Shown here: positions 18,452 to 29,433 of the stretch, one piece after another
Layout of the letters: the number at the start of each line of letters is the position of its first letter
How positions within the stretch are numbered: the first letter of the stretch is position 1
Assembly: GCF_000614065.1 (NCBI RefSeq)
Contig: NZ_BAKG01000003.1
Span: forward strand, 124,001 to 188,000
Reading direction: 5' to 3'
DNA from: Prevotella dentasini JCM 15908
GTDB taxonomy: Bacteria; Bacteroidota; Bacteroidia; Bacteroidales; Bacteroidaceae
Length of the DNA: 64,000 nucleotides
Made by a program: the position numbers and the translations under genes
Notes under the pieces: model-generated
What the model was told of the DNA's origin: nothing
Database searches by the model: none
What the model saw: the letters and a program-made list of their open reading frames with translations, nothing else

Positions 18452-18781
18452 CTATATTGTTGTTTGATTGTTTCCTAATGATGCGGGCAGGAGACGGACG
18501 CTGTGGGATGTTTTCGCCCGTTGTTCTATTCTGTACCAAGCCTGTGGATAGTCTTTGGGGTGTATTCCTCGTGTGGGGCTATGATGGCCGAGGGGAGATA
18601 GGGAAGGCTGGGAGTGTCGGGGAAGTGCGGCGACGATGCTACTGCCATAGTTGGCAACGGCAATCTTTGTTCCTCGGCTGTTTTTTAAGATATATAAGTC
18701 GGTTGGCTTATCGTCAATAGTAGTCTGAAAATCCTCGTGCTTCAAGCCACACGGGCGTCGTATATCTTCGGAGTAGTCCAT
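18452..18781 (-). pseudogene. galM: Truncated aldose 1-epimerase (galM) remnant
   Basis: The first 50 or so residues match the N-terminus of mutarotase: 'CGLKHEDFQTTIDDKPTDLY' followed by 'ILKNSRGTKIAVANYGSSIV'. Normal GalM is about 350-360 residues and carries catalytic His and Glu residues much later; here the frame turns into unrelated Pro/Ser/His-rich sequence and ends after 109 residues. It therefore cannot be an active epimerase. Its position directly upstream of the sugar transporter is that of intact galM in related genomes. An internal deletion removing most of the gene explains the structure best; a single-base error alone would not restore the missing 250 residues. Confidence 0.75.
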
Positions 18782-19200
18782 TATTCCTTGTCTATAGCCA
18801 TTTGCGGATGTTTTGCAAAGTAACTAAAAATAAATGAATATGGCAAGTTTCATCCGTTGAAAATATACTTTTTAAGTGTGTTAAAAACAATTAAGTTGCA
18901 TTTTGATTACATGTTGATGAGTCAGTATTTGGTTTTGTAATCAAGCGGGTGGGGATGTCGGTTGGCCGTGCTAAGTTTTAGCAGGGTCTGTCCGTTTGCT
19001 ATGGAAGAAAGTCATTGTTTGTTTAATCAGAACAGATTTGTCAGCTCTCACGGGCATAGCCTTGCTGTCGGAGAGCTGCCTGTGGTCAGAAAGCTGACAA
19101 ATCTGTTCAAATCGGGTAGAGGTCATTGATTTTTCACAAGTCCCGCAAGGATATGTCTTCTGACGGAAAACTTGTCAGAAAACTTGTTGGACGGACCTTT
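18782..19200. other. Intergenic region with long inverted repeat
   Basis: These 419 bases lie between the galM remnant and the 3' end of folC. Apart from the inverted repeat at 19030-19108 and a short TTGTCAGAAAACTTGT direct repetition near 19166-19190, nothing recognisable is present. Confidence 0.5.
19030..19108. repeat. 17-bp perfect inverted repeat with nested arms
   Basis: GAACAGATTTGTCAGCT at 19030-19046 is the exact reverse complement of AGCTGACAAATCTGTTC at 19092-19108. Inside, CAGCTCTC and GAGAGCTG give a second pairing. The 45-base interior is too large for an ordinary intrinsic terminator, and no T-run follows. Confidence 0.75.
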
Positions 19201-20493
19201 CTATTTGTCTTTCAGCGAAGTGAGCAGGTCGGCTACGACGTAGCTGGAACCTCCTACAAAGACGAAGTCGTCGGCATGGGCATTTTCCAAGGCTGTCTGG
19301 TAGGCTTCCGGCACGCTCGGACAGACTTTTCCTGTCAGGCCGTGGTGCTCTGCCAGCTCTGCGACGCGTTCTGCTGAGACGGCACGCTTGTTGGAAGGTT
19401 GTGTCCAATAATAGTGTGCGTCGTCGGGAAGCAGTTCCATTACGGTATTGATATCCTTGTCGTCGACCATTCCGAATACAATATGTTTCGCCTTATTGTG
19501 CTGTGCGCGAATCTGTTGGGAGATGTATTTCCATCCTCCTGCATTGTGCCCTGTATCGCAGATGGCAATGGGGCTATCGTGTATCTTCTGCCACCGCCCC
19601 ATGAGTCCTGTTGACTGGCAGACCGTCTCGAATCCTCTGGCAACGCTGTCCACGCTCCTGATAATATTCTGATTGTATAGTTGGATGGCTGCCGTGAGGA
19701 CGGTGTTGGCATTTTTGTCCTGATAGATGCCTCCCAACTCTCCGTTGACAGGGCCGAAATACCGGGTGTCGTAATGCCTGCCACCGCTGGGAAGAGACGC
19801 TGAGGCGGTAATGGCAGGTATGTCCTCGGCAAAGACGATGAGCGAATCCATCTTCTGTGCCCTTGATTCGAATACCACCCGTGTCTCGGGAACGGCTTCA
19901 CCGATGATGACGGGTGTTCCCTGCTTGATGATGCCGGCTTTCTCGTAAGCTATCTTGCCCAGAGTGTCGCCAAGGAACTGGGTATGGTCGAAAGAGATGT
20001 TGGTAATAACGGAGAGCAGGGGGGTAATGATGTTGGTGCAGTCCAGCCGTCCACCCAAGCCGACCTCAATGACGGCAATGTCTACATGCTGCTCGGCAAA
20101 GTATTTGAAAGCCATGGCGGTGGTCAGTTCAAAGAATGACGGATGGAGCGGTTCGAAGAATCCGCGTTCCTGTTCTACGAAATCAATGACGTATTGTTCT
20201 GGAATCATTTCGCCATTGATGCGGATGCGCTCGCGGAAATCAACGAGATGCGGACTTGTATAAAGTCCCACCTTATAGCCGTCTGCCTGTAGGATGGATG
20301 CTAAAGTATGAGAGCAGGAGCCTTTGCCGTTCGTGCCGGCAATATGAATGGAGCGGAAATGGGTATGTGGATGCCCGAAATGTTTGTCCAAAGCGAGCGT
20401 GTTGTCAAGTCCGTCCTTGTAGGCGGAAGCTCCTACATGCTCGAAAACGGGTGTGCTGTTGAATAAATATTCCGTTGTTTCTTGATAGGTCAT
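19201..20493 (-). CDS. folC: Bifunctional folylpolyglutamate synthase/dihydrofolate synthase
   Basis: Mur-ligase family ATP-dependent enzyme that adds glutamate to dihydropteroate and to folates (430 residues). The P-loop 'AGTNGKGS' is at 52-59, followed by 'YTSPHLVDFRERIRINGEMI', the folate-binding region of FolC. 'EVGLGGRLDCTNIITPLLSV' and the C-terminal 'ICDTGHNAGGWKYI' complete the signature. Start ATG 20493 is favoured because the family begins there; an in-frame ATG at 20550 would add 19 unusual residues. It lies downstream of dnaJ on the same strand but is separated by a hairpin-containing gap. Confidence 0.93.
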   Translation of the reverse strand: MTYQETTEYLFNSTPVFEHVGASAYKDGLDNTLALDKHFGHPHTHFRSIHIAGTNGKGSCSHTLASILQADGYKVGLYTSPHLVDFRERIRINGEMIPEQYVIDFVEQERGFFEPLHPSFFELTTAMAFKYFAEQHVDIAVIEVGLGGRLDCTNIITPLLSVITNISFDHTQFLGDTLGKIAYEKAGIIKQGTPVIIGEAVPETRVVFESRAQKMDSLIVFAEDIPAITASASLPSGGRHYDTRYFGPVNGELGGIYQDKNANTVLTAAIQLYNQNIIRSVDSVARGFETVCQSTGLMGRWQKIHDSPIAICDTGHNAGGWKYISQQIRAQHNKAKHIVFGMVDDKDINTVMELLPDDAHYYWTQPSNKRAVSAERVAELAEHHGLTGKVCPSVPEAYQTALENAHADDFVFVGGSSYVVADLLTSLKDK

Positions 20494-20584
20494 TTGCTTT
20501 GTCGGAAATTCTGGAGAAGTTATTATGAATGAAGAGGGGTGATTCGTCATTCCCTTTTCTGTAGGGAATGGCCTTATAATCTTA

Positions 20585-20620
20585 TTAGCCCCATTGGCCC
20601 AATATGCCTAATGGGGCTAA
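20585..20620. terminator. Hairpin between dnaJ and folC
   Basis: TTAGCCCCATT at 20585-20595 pairs perfectly with AATGGGGCTAA at 20610-20620 around a 14-base loop. It sits about 60 bases after the dnaJ stop (minus strand). No T-run follows on that strand; the plus strand continues TGATATTTTG. Confidence 0.5.
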
Positions 20621-20678
20621 TGATATTTTGTTGTTGACAGGACGGACAATTGAGAGGCCTGTTATCTTGCCGGCATTA

Positions 20679-21971
<1,293 letters not shown>

Positions 21972-21989
21972 TTAATTTCTCAGATGATA

Positions 21990-22568
21990 TTATTGTCCTA
22001 CTGCCACCTTGGCGTGTCGGATGACCTTGTCGTTGAGGGTGTAGCCTGTCTGAACACAGTCAATTACCTTGCCCTTCTTGTCGTCGCCCATACCCGGAAC
22101 CATGGCAATGGCCTCGTGGAAATCAACGTCAAAGTCCTTGTCTTCGGTTTCTATCTTCTTTACCCCGAGTGTTTCGAGTGTCTTGTAGAACTTCTTGAAG
22201 ATGAGGTCAAAGCCCTCGCGGATGGCTTCGGGCTCTTCGGTCTTGTCTGCTAAAGCCCGTTCAAAGTCGTCCAAGACAGGAAGTACGGCAGAGATAGTCT
22301 TCTCGCTGCCATTGAGAATAAGCTCTGCCTTCTCTTTCAGGGTGCGCTTCTTGTAGTTTTCAAACTCTGCGTAGAGACGTACAAACTTGTCTTTCCATTC
22401 CTCGGCCTCTTTTTGGGCGGCAGTGATGGGGTCTGCTTCTTCCGTCTCGTTGTTTTCTTCTTTCTCCTCGGTTTCAGCTTGTTCTTCAGTCTGCTGCTGA
22501 ATGGTCTCTTCGTTGTTCTTCTCCGGCTCTTCGCCTTCGATGCTTATCTTCTTTTCTTTGTTGCTCAT
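21990..22568 (-). CDS. grpE: Nucleotide exchange factor GrpE
   Basis: DnaK nucleotide exchange factor of 192 residues. An acidic, Glu-rich N-terminal tail (about 1-60) is followed by the long dimerising helix ('EEWKDKFVRLYAEFENYKKR') and the beta domain with the GrpE signature 'VLDDFERAL' and 'FHEAIAMVPGMGDDKKGKVI'. The C-terminal 'TGYTLNDKVIRHAKVAVGQ' is typical. It lies between the ABC-F gene and dnaJ, an order common in Bacteroidota; cotranscription with dnaJ is likely given the shared strand and short spacing. Confidence 0.96.
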   Translation of the reverse strand: MSNKEKKISIEGEEPEKNNEETIQQQTEEQAETEEKEENNETEEADPITAAQKEAEEWKDKFVRLYAEFENYKKRTLKEKAELILNGSEKTISAVLPVLDDFERALADKTEEPEAIREGFDLIFKKFYKTLETLGVKKIETEDKDFDVDFHEAIAMVPGMGDDKKGKVIDCVQTGYTLNDKVIRHAKVAVGQ

Positions 22569-22672
22569 TTCGGTTTTACAATTTATCTATAAAGACTTTG
22601 CAAATTGTATGCCAACTCTTTCGTCGGACTTATTTCTATGTTGGGGCAGATTGTTTCAATGTGCCTGTGCCT

Positions 22673-24307
<1,635 letters not shown>

Positions 24308-24330
24308 TTAATTATATGATAATTTCCGTG

Positions 24331-24362
24331 CAAAGGTACAATAATATTATGAGACTGCCAAA
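24331..24362 (-). promoter_or_regulatory. Promoter for the ABC-F gene
   Basis: Minus strand: TTTG (24362-24359), 20-base spacer, TACCTTTG (24338-24331), about 40 bases before the start codon. A good match to the Bacteroidota consensus. Confidence 0.7.
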
Positions 24363-24454
24363 ACAAAACCATATTCGTGTGGGCAGGCGTCATAGAGTCA
24401 GCCGGCAAGTTCAGAAGTCAGGGGGGCTTGGATTTATGGGAGTTTATACCCGAA

Positions 24455-24520
24455 AATATGACGTCATTTCCAATAGAATATGACGTCATATTTGCGGGAA
24501 TATGACGTCATGTTTTTTCG
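24455..24520. repeat. 22-bp periodic array C (3 units, TGACGTCA core)
   Basis: AATATGACGTCAT occurs at 24455, 24477 and 24499, exactly 22 bases apart. The core ATGACGTCAT is a perfect palindrome in every unit, while the intervening 9 bases differ. It lies between two divergent promoters, about 160 bases upstream of the MATE promoter element. Confidence 0.85.
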
Positions 24521-24678
24521 GTCTTTCCAGAGCTGTCCGGACTGACAGCCGGCCGGGGCTGTTTCGTCTGTTTCCGTCGTGTCCGTCGATAGGGCGAAAC
24601 GGTTTGCTTTTGCGGCTTTGTGTGGTGATTTGGGAAATTAAAATGCCATAACTCGTTTACCATATCGTATTTTTTTCG

Positions 24679-24686
24679 TACATTTG
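24679..24686 (+). promoter_or_regulatory. -7 element for the MATE gene
   Basis: TACATTTG at 24679-24686, followed by C, matches the TAnnTTTG(C) element; the -33 region is weak (CGTTTAC about 20 bases upstream). The start codon follows 28 bases later. Confidence 0.55.
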
Positions 24687-24714
24687 CAGGGTATAAAGAA
24701 GGAAGAGATACTCA

Positions 24715-26100
24715 ATGGACAATAAGAAAGCAACTCTGGAGCTGGGGACAAAGCCCGTCGGAAGGTTATTGGCGCAGTATGCCATGCCTGCCGTCATTGC
24801 GATGGTGGCTGCCTCGCTCTATAATATTATTGACCGTGTCTTTATCGGTCAGGTAGTTGGTTCCTTGGCCATCTCTGGTCTGGCCATTACGTTTCCGTTC
24901 ATGAATCTTGCAGGAGCCTTCGGAGCCGGTGTCGGAATAGGAGCCTCTACTACAATCAGCGTGAAGCTCGGCCAGCGCGATTACAAGACTGCCGTCAATA
25001 TCCTTGGTAATACGGTTACGCTGAATCTTATTATCGGGTTGACATTCGGCGTCGTCTGCCTGATTTTCCTTGATTCGATTCTCCGCTTTTTTGGTGCCAG
25101 CGACGCCACTCTGCCGTACGCCCGCAGCTTCATGCAGATTATCCTTGCGGGGAACGTCTTCTCCCACATGTACTTTGGCATGAATGCAGTGTTGCGTGCT
25201 GCCTCCAAGCCGCGGCACGCCATGGCAGCTACGATTTTCACCGTCGTGATGAATATTCTGCTTGACATCGTTTTCATTTGGTGGTGGCATTGGGGCATCA
25301 GGGGGGCTGCAATGGCTACCGTTATCTCGCAAGTGATGGCCCTTGCGTGGCAGATGCGGCTGTTTGCCGACAAGAATGAGCTGCTGCATCTCCAAAAGGG
25401 CATCTACCGGCTCAAGCCGGCTCTCGTGAAAAATATTCTTGCCATAGGCATTTCTCCTTTTTTGATGAACGTCTGTGCCTGCATTGTTGTCATTTTCATA
25501 AACAACCAGTTGGTCAGGTACGGAGGCGATATAGCCGTGGGAGCGTATGGCATAGCCAACAGCGTTGCGATGATTTTCGTCATGTTCGTCATTGGTCTCA
25601 ATCAGGGCATGCAGCCTATTGCCGGCTACAACTATGGTTCGCAGCAGACCGACAGGCTGATGCGCGTGGTCAAGCTGTCTATGGTTGTGGCCACGGCCAT
25701 TATGGTCGTGGGGTGGACGGTGGTGCAGGTAGCCCCGTATGCCTGCGCGCGAATGTTCACTACAGACCCCGTCCTCATCAGGGAGGCCATGAAGGCATTG
25801 CAGATAAACATGATGATGTTCCCCTTTATCGGCTATCAGATTGTCGTAACCAATTTCTTCCAATGTATCGGCAAGGTGAAGGTCAGCATTTTTCTGTCGC
25901 TTTCCCGTCAGTTGCTCTTCCTGCTCCCGTTGCTGGCTGTCCTGCCCCATTTCTTCCAGTTGGACGGAGTCTGGGCCTCCCTGCCCGTAAGCGATTTTAC
26001 GGCTTTCCTTGTAGCAGCCATCATAATGGCCTACTTTATGCGTGCACTTAACCGAAAGATGAAGACTGAAGCTGTTCGGCAGCATCAGGAAACGAAGTGA
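24715..26100 (+). CDS. MATE family efflux transporter
   Basis: Cation-coupled multidrug/toxin exporter of the MATE family, 461 residues and 12 membrane segments. The N-terminal 'GTKPVGRLLAQYAMPAVIAM' and 'LYNIIDRVFIGQVVGSLAIS' match the DinF/NorM-like group, and the second half repeats the fold ('QGMQPIAGYNYGSQQTDRLM'). The start ATG follows the predicted promoter. Two enzyme genes follow closely on the same strand (7- and 12-base gaps). The exported compound cannot be read from sequence. Confidence 0.92.
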   Translation: MDNKKATLELGTKPVGRLLAQYAMPAVIAMVAASLYNIIDRVFIGQVVGSLAISGLAITFPFMNLAGAFGAGVGIGASTTISVKLGQRDYKTAVNILGNTVTLNLIIGLTFGVVCLIFLDSILRFFGASDATLPYARSFMQIILAGNVFSHMYFGMNAVLRAASKPRHAMAATIFTVVMNILLDIVFIWWWHWGIRGAAMATVISQVMALAWQMRLFADKNELLHLQKGIYRLKPALVKNILAIGISPFLMNVCACIVVIFINNQLVRYGGDIAVGAYGIANSVAMIFVMFVIGLNQGMQPIAGYNYGSQQTDRLMRVVKLSMVVATAIMVVGWTVVQVAPYACARMFTTDPVLIREAMKALQINMMMFPFIGYQIVVTNFFQCIGKVKVSIFLSLSRQLLFLLPLLAVLPHFFQLDGVWASLPVSDFTAFLVAAIIMAYFMRALNRKMKTEAVRQHQETK

Positions 26101-26107
26101 ATAGACT

Positions 26108-26737
26108 ATGGAAAAGAAACTTATCATCAATATTGGACGGCAGATTGGCAGTGGCGGACGAATCATTGCAAAGGAACTGGCTGCAGAGTTCGGCTGTAAG
26201 TTCTATGACCGTGAGATACTCAATCTGGCAGCCAAGGAAAGTGGTTTCTCAGAGAAGTTTTTTGAACAGAACGACGAGCAGAAGCGATTTCTCAAGACCC
26301 ACTTCCATATTCATCTCCCCTTGATGCCCGACAACAACTTCTATACGAGCAAGTTCTCGCAGGAAGGTCTTTACCAGTTTCAGAGCGATGCCATCCGCGA
26401 GGCTGCTGAGAGGAATCCGCGTTGTGTGTTTGTAGGGCGGACGGCAGACTATGTTTTGCGCGACAGGCCCGAAGCCGTCAATATTTTCATCAAGGCATCC
26501 ATGGAGTTCCGCATACATCATGTATGCGGACGGCGGGGATGTGATGAAGACTTCGCCCGAAAGCTGATAGAGAACGGCGAGAGTGAAAGGGCAAAATACT
26601 ATAATTACTATACAGGCAAGGTGTGGGGACATTCCGAATGTTATGACCTCTGCGTAGATGCCAGTATACTCGGACTGGAGGCGACGAGGGAATTTATTGC
26701 AGAATTTATTAGGCGGAAAGAGGATACTATGCCATAA
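26108..26737 (+). CDS. Cytidylate kinase-like protein
   Basis: P-loop protein of 209 residues related to the cytidylate kinase-like family common in Firmicutes and Bacteroidota. Its Walker A variant 'GRQIGSGG' is at 10-17, followed by 'IIAKELAAEFGCKFYDREIL', then 'CVFVGRTADYVLRD' and the lid-like 'ERAKYYNYYTGKVWG'. It is not the canonical CMP kinase (Cmk), whose nucleotide-monophosphate region differs; the substrate is unknown. It begins 7 bases after the MATE gene. A perfect 10-bp-arm hairpin lies inside the coding sequence at 26508-26530. Confidence 0.83.
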   Translation: MEKKLIINIGRQIGSGGRIIAKELAAEFGCKFYDREILNLAAKESGFSEKFFEQNDEQKRFLKTHFHIHLPLMPDNNFYTSKFSQEGLYQFQSDAIREAAERNPRCVFVGRTADYVLRDRPEAVNIFIKASMEFRIHHVCGRRGCDEDFARKLIENGESERAKYYNYYTGKVWGHSECYDLCVDASILGLEATREFIAEFIRRKEDTMP

Positions 26738-26749
26738 GCCCACACCATC

Positions 26750-27258
26750 ATGAAGAAAATAGGAATCATCTCCGATACTCACGGGCATTGGGACGAGAAA
26801 TATGAGCACTATTTCTCCGGCTGCGACGAGATTTGGCACGCCGGCGACATCGGCTCTTTGGAGGTTGCTGACCGCTTTGAGTCCATGAAGCCCATATTCC
26901 GTGCCGTCTGCGGCAATTGCGATGGGCACGACCTGCGTGCCCGTTACAGGGAAATGCTCCGTTTCAAGTGCGAGGATGTGGACGTGCTCCTGAAGCATAT
27001 AGGCGGCTATCCCGGCAACTACGACCCTTCGGTGCGGAGCGTGCTCTTCTCCTCACCGCCCAATCTGTTTGTGGACGGACACTCGCATATACTGAAAGTG
27101 AAGTTCGACAAGACTCTCAGTCTGCTGCATGTCAATCCCGGTGCGGCAGGCTGATGGGCTGGCACAGGGAGCGGACACTCGTAAGATTGGTCATTGACGG
27201 CAGCCGGTTTTCCGATTGCGAAGTGATAACTTTGGGGAGGCATCAGAACATACTATAA
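26750..27258 (+). pseudogene. YfcE/MJ0936-type metallophosphoesterase, frameshifted near the 3' end
   Basis: Calcineurin-like phosphodiesterase with the full set of metal-binding motifs: 'SDTHGH' at 8-13, 'HAGDIG' at 30-35, 'GNCDGH' at 55-60 and 'DGHSHILK' near 109. The frame stops after 'HVNPGAAG' at 27154, but 'GWHRERTLVRLVIDGSRFSD' continues in the next frame to 27258 exactly as the family requires. One extra C at GGCTG near 27150 would rejoin them. As the active site is complete, even the shortened product could fold, but a sequence error is the simpler explanation. Closely linked to the two genes upstream. Confidence 0.85.
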
Positions 27259-27261
27259 GAA

Positions 27262-27561
27262 ATGGAGTGTATGAAAGGCTTTGTCAGGCAGATTATGCAG
27301 TATGCTCCGCTGTTCCTTGTATTCATGTGGCCGTGGAATTGCGTGTTTGGGCCCGATGTTGCTCCATGCGCTATAGAGAAAGGAATTGTCTTTTGTCTGT
27401 GCTTAACCATATCTATAGCAGTGGTCCCGGTTATAGGGAAACGCTTGAGGTACGGAAAAACAGGCCAGACGGAAGAGTTACGGGTATCGCACCTTCAATC
27501 CGGGAAATACGAATCATCCGGGAATTTGTCGGACGAATTATTTATTCACCCCAAGAAATAG
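27262..27561 (+). CDS. Hypothetical small membrane protein
   Basis: Possible 99-residue protein with two hydrophobic segments, about 9-27 ('QIMQYAPLFLVFMWPWNCVF') and 38-58 ('IEKGIVFCLCLTISIAVVPV'), then a polar tail. It begins three bases after the phosphoesterase stop and ends 31 bases before fdtA. A second Met at 27271 is an equal start candidate. No family is recognised, and coding status rests only on fit between neighbours and membrane-like composition. Confidence 0.4.
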   Translation: MECMKGFVRQIMQYAPLFLVFMWPWNCVFGPDVAPCAIEKGIVFCLCLTISIAVVPVIGKRLRYGKTGQTEELRVSHLQSGKYESSGNLSDELFIHPKK

Positions 27562-27592
27562 AGACGCCAACTTATCTTAAATTATTGTGAAC

Positions 27593-28014
27593 ATGCAGCA
27601 ATCACCAACTATAGGCAGAATAATCGACCTGCCGAAAATGCTCGACCGTAGGGGCAACCTAACCGTAGCGGAGCAGCTGAAGGATATTCCTTTCAATGTC
27701 TCTCGGGTGTACTGGGTCTACGACGTGCCCGGTGGAGAGAGTCGCGGCGGACATGCCCACCGGCACTGCCGCGAGTTCATCGTTGCCGTCAGTGGTTCGT
27801 TTACGGTTACGCTGACCGACGGGAAACAACGGCACACCTATCTTCTCAACCATCCCTATCAGGGTTATTGGTAGATACCGACATCTGGCGAACGCTCGAA
27901 GACTTCTCCTCCGGGGCAGTTTGCCTCGTGCTTGCAGAAGACCCTTTCCTTGAGGAGGATTACATCCGCGACTACTCCGACTATCTGCACTATATGGAAA
28001 CGAAAGGCAAATGA
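27593..28014 (+). pseudogene. fdtA: FdtA-like dTDP-4-keto-6-deoxyhexose 3,4-ketoisomerase, frameshifted
   Basis: Cupin-fold isomerase that converts dTDP-4-keto-6-deoxyglucose to the 3-keto sugar for amination. The N-terminal part 'KMLDRRGNLTVAEQLKDIPF' and 'VPGGESRGGHAHRHCREFIV' carries the family's His-rich active-site block (GGHAH). The frame stops at 27874 after 'LNHPYQGYW'; the remaining 'LVDTDIWRTLEDFSSGAVCL' continues in another frame and ends at 28014, giving about 140 residues, the usual length. One extra G in the GGG at 27862-27864 restores it. Its end overlaps the PH-protein start (ATGA). fdtB lies downstream, which supports the Fuc3N-type pathway. Confidence 0.85.
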
Positions 28015-28415
28015 AGAAGACTTTTCCGTCTAAGGTAGATGTATGGCTGGTGTTGCTGGTGGCATTGCCTCTCGCTTTAGCTCTTCCCGGTTTAGTGGAA
28101 GACTTCAGCTGGGCGGGGCTTGTTGTCATACTCTTCTGCTATGCTCTGATAGCCGTTTGTATGATACCCTGTAACTATATGATAGACGGCAACGACCTGC
28201 GCATACGGTGCGGTTTCCGAAGCGAGCACATAGACATTGGAAGTATCAGCAGAATAGCAAAGTCGAGCGACCTGTCAAGCGCACCGGCCCTTTCCATGAG
28301 GCGTCTGCGCATAGACTACAATAAAGGAATCTACACGCTTGTTTCACCCAAGGCACAAGCCGAGTTCGTGGAACTTCTGTGCAGCATAAATCCCAATATA
28401 GAATGTTTGAAGTAA
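28011..28415 (+). CDS. PH domain-containing membrane protein
   Basis: 134-residue protein with two N-terminal membrane segments (about 11-30 and 34-54) followed by a bacterial PH-like domain: 'NYMIDGNDLRIRCGFRSEHI' then 'DIGSISRIAKSSDLSSAPAL' and 'RLRIDYNKGIYTLVSPK'. Similar small proteins (YdbT-like) are widespread in Bacteroidota and of unknown role. It overlaps fdtA by four bases and the acetyltransferase by 13 bases, so it is part of that operon even though a direct role in sugar synthesis is not obvious. Confidence 0.78.
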   Translation: MKKTFPSKVDVWLVLLVALPLALALPGLVEDFSWAGLVVILFCYALIAVCMIPCNYMIDGNDLRIRCGFRSEHIDIGSISRIAKSSDLSSAPALSMRRLRIDYNKGIYTLVSPKAQAEFVELLCSINPNIECLK

Positions 28416-29386
28416 GGAGATACACCGCAGAACAGCAGGACGGATGGAACCGCTTTGTCGGATTGTCGAAGCAGGGAACTTTCCTCGTCGACCGGTCCTA
28501 TATGGACTATCATGCCGACAGGTTTGCAGACCATTCGCTTGTCGTCTTCCGCAATGGCCGGATATATGCTCTTCTGCCTGCCTGTCAGTCGGGCAGCATA
28601 CTCTATTCCCATCAGGGACTGACCTACGGTGGACTTATTACCGGCACAAAGGCAACGGCAGCCGGTGTGTGTACGGTCTTCGAGGCCATCAATGGCTATC
28701 TTGCAGGGCAGGGTATCAGCCGTGTCGTATATAAGGCCATTCCGTGGATTTATCACCAGCTGCCTGCCGAGGAAGACCTCTATGCGCTGACCAGTATTTG
28801 CAATGCCCGTCTGACGGTGCGCCACATCTCCTCTGTCATTCCGTTTTCCTGTCGGATGAAGTTTACCGAGAGCCGTCGGAGCGGCATCCGCAAGGCCCTG
28901 CGCGCAGGAATAGCCGTAAGTGAAAGCACCGACCTTGCTGCTTTTTGGGCTATTCTCAATGGGAATCTGGAACAGAAATACGGTACGCACCCCGTCCATA
29001 CTCTTTCCGAATTACAGCTTCTGAAAGCACGTTTCCCCCAAGCCATAAGACTTTTTCTTGCCTCCAATTCCGATGGCTTGCCCATCGGCGGAACACTTGT
29101 CTATGAGACGCCACGGGTCGTCCATACCCAATATATATCCGCTTCGCCCGAGGGAAAGGCTACAGGCGCACTCGATTTCCTCTTCGACTATATAATAAAT
29201 AAGGTGTATGCCGACCGTAAGGGCTTTTTCGACTTCGGGAAAAGTTCCGACGGCGACGGCCGCCAGCTCAATTCCGCCCTCATCTTTCAGAAAGAAGGCT
29301 TTGGCGGAAGGGGTGTCTGCTACGACTGGTACGAATGGGAGACCGGCTCCGGCAGCTGTCCTGCAACGGCAGGCAAGGCTGTCTGA
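28403..29386 (+). CDS. GNAT/FemAB-like acyltransferase
   Basis: Predicted acyl- or aminoacyl-transferase of 327 residues with a duplicated GNAT fold. The second half contains 'RRSGIRKALRAGIAVSESTD', 'AIRLFLASNSDGLPIGGTLV' and 'ALDFLFDYIINKVYADRKGF', the pattern of the BioF2-like/FemAB group. The start is ATG 28403 inside the PH gene. Between fdtA and fdtB it could acylate the amino group made by FdtB, taking the place of the usual FdtC/FdtD acetyltransferase. That role is inference from location; FemAB-type peptide transfer is an alternative. Confidence 0.75.
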   Translation: MFEVRRYTAEQQDGWNRFVGLSKQGTFLVDRSYMDYHADRFADHSLVVFRNGRIYALLPACQSGSILYSHQGLTYGGLITGTKATAAGVCTVFEAINGYLAGQGISRVVYKAIPWIYHQLPAEEDLYALTSICNARLTVRHISSVIPFSCRMKFTESRRSGIRKALRAGIAVSESTDLAAFWAILNGNLEQKYGTHPVHTLSELQLLKARFPQAIRLFLASNSDGLPIGGTLVYETPRVVHTQYISASPEGKATGALDFLFDYIINKVYADRKGFFDFGKSSDGDGRQLNSALIFQKEGFGGRGVCYDWYEWETGSGSCPATAGKAV

Positions 29387-29433
29387 AACTCGTACTCAAA
29401 ATGATTCCGTTACGAACAAAACGACAAAGAGAG

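Noticed and set aside
24766..26166. Long open frame on the minus strand opposite the MATE gene
   Set aside because: It is a mirror of the well-supported MATE coding sequence, with low-complexity His/Asp-rich translation and no recognisable domain.
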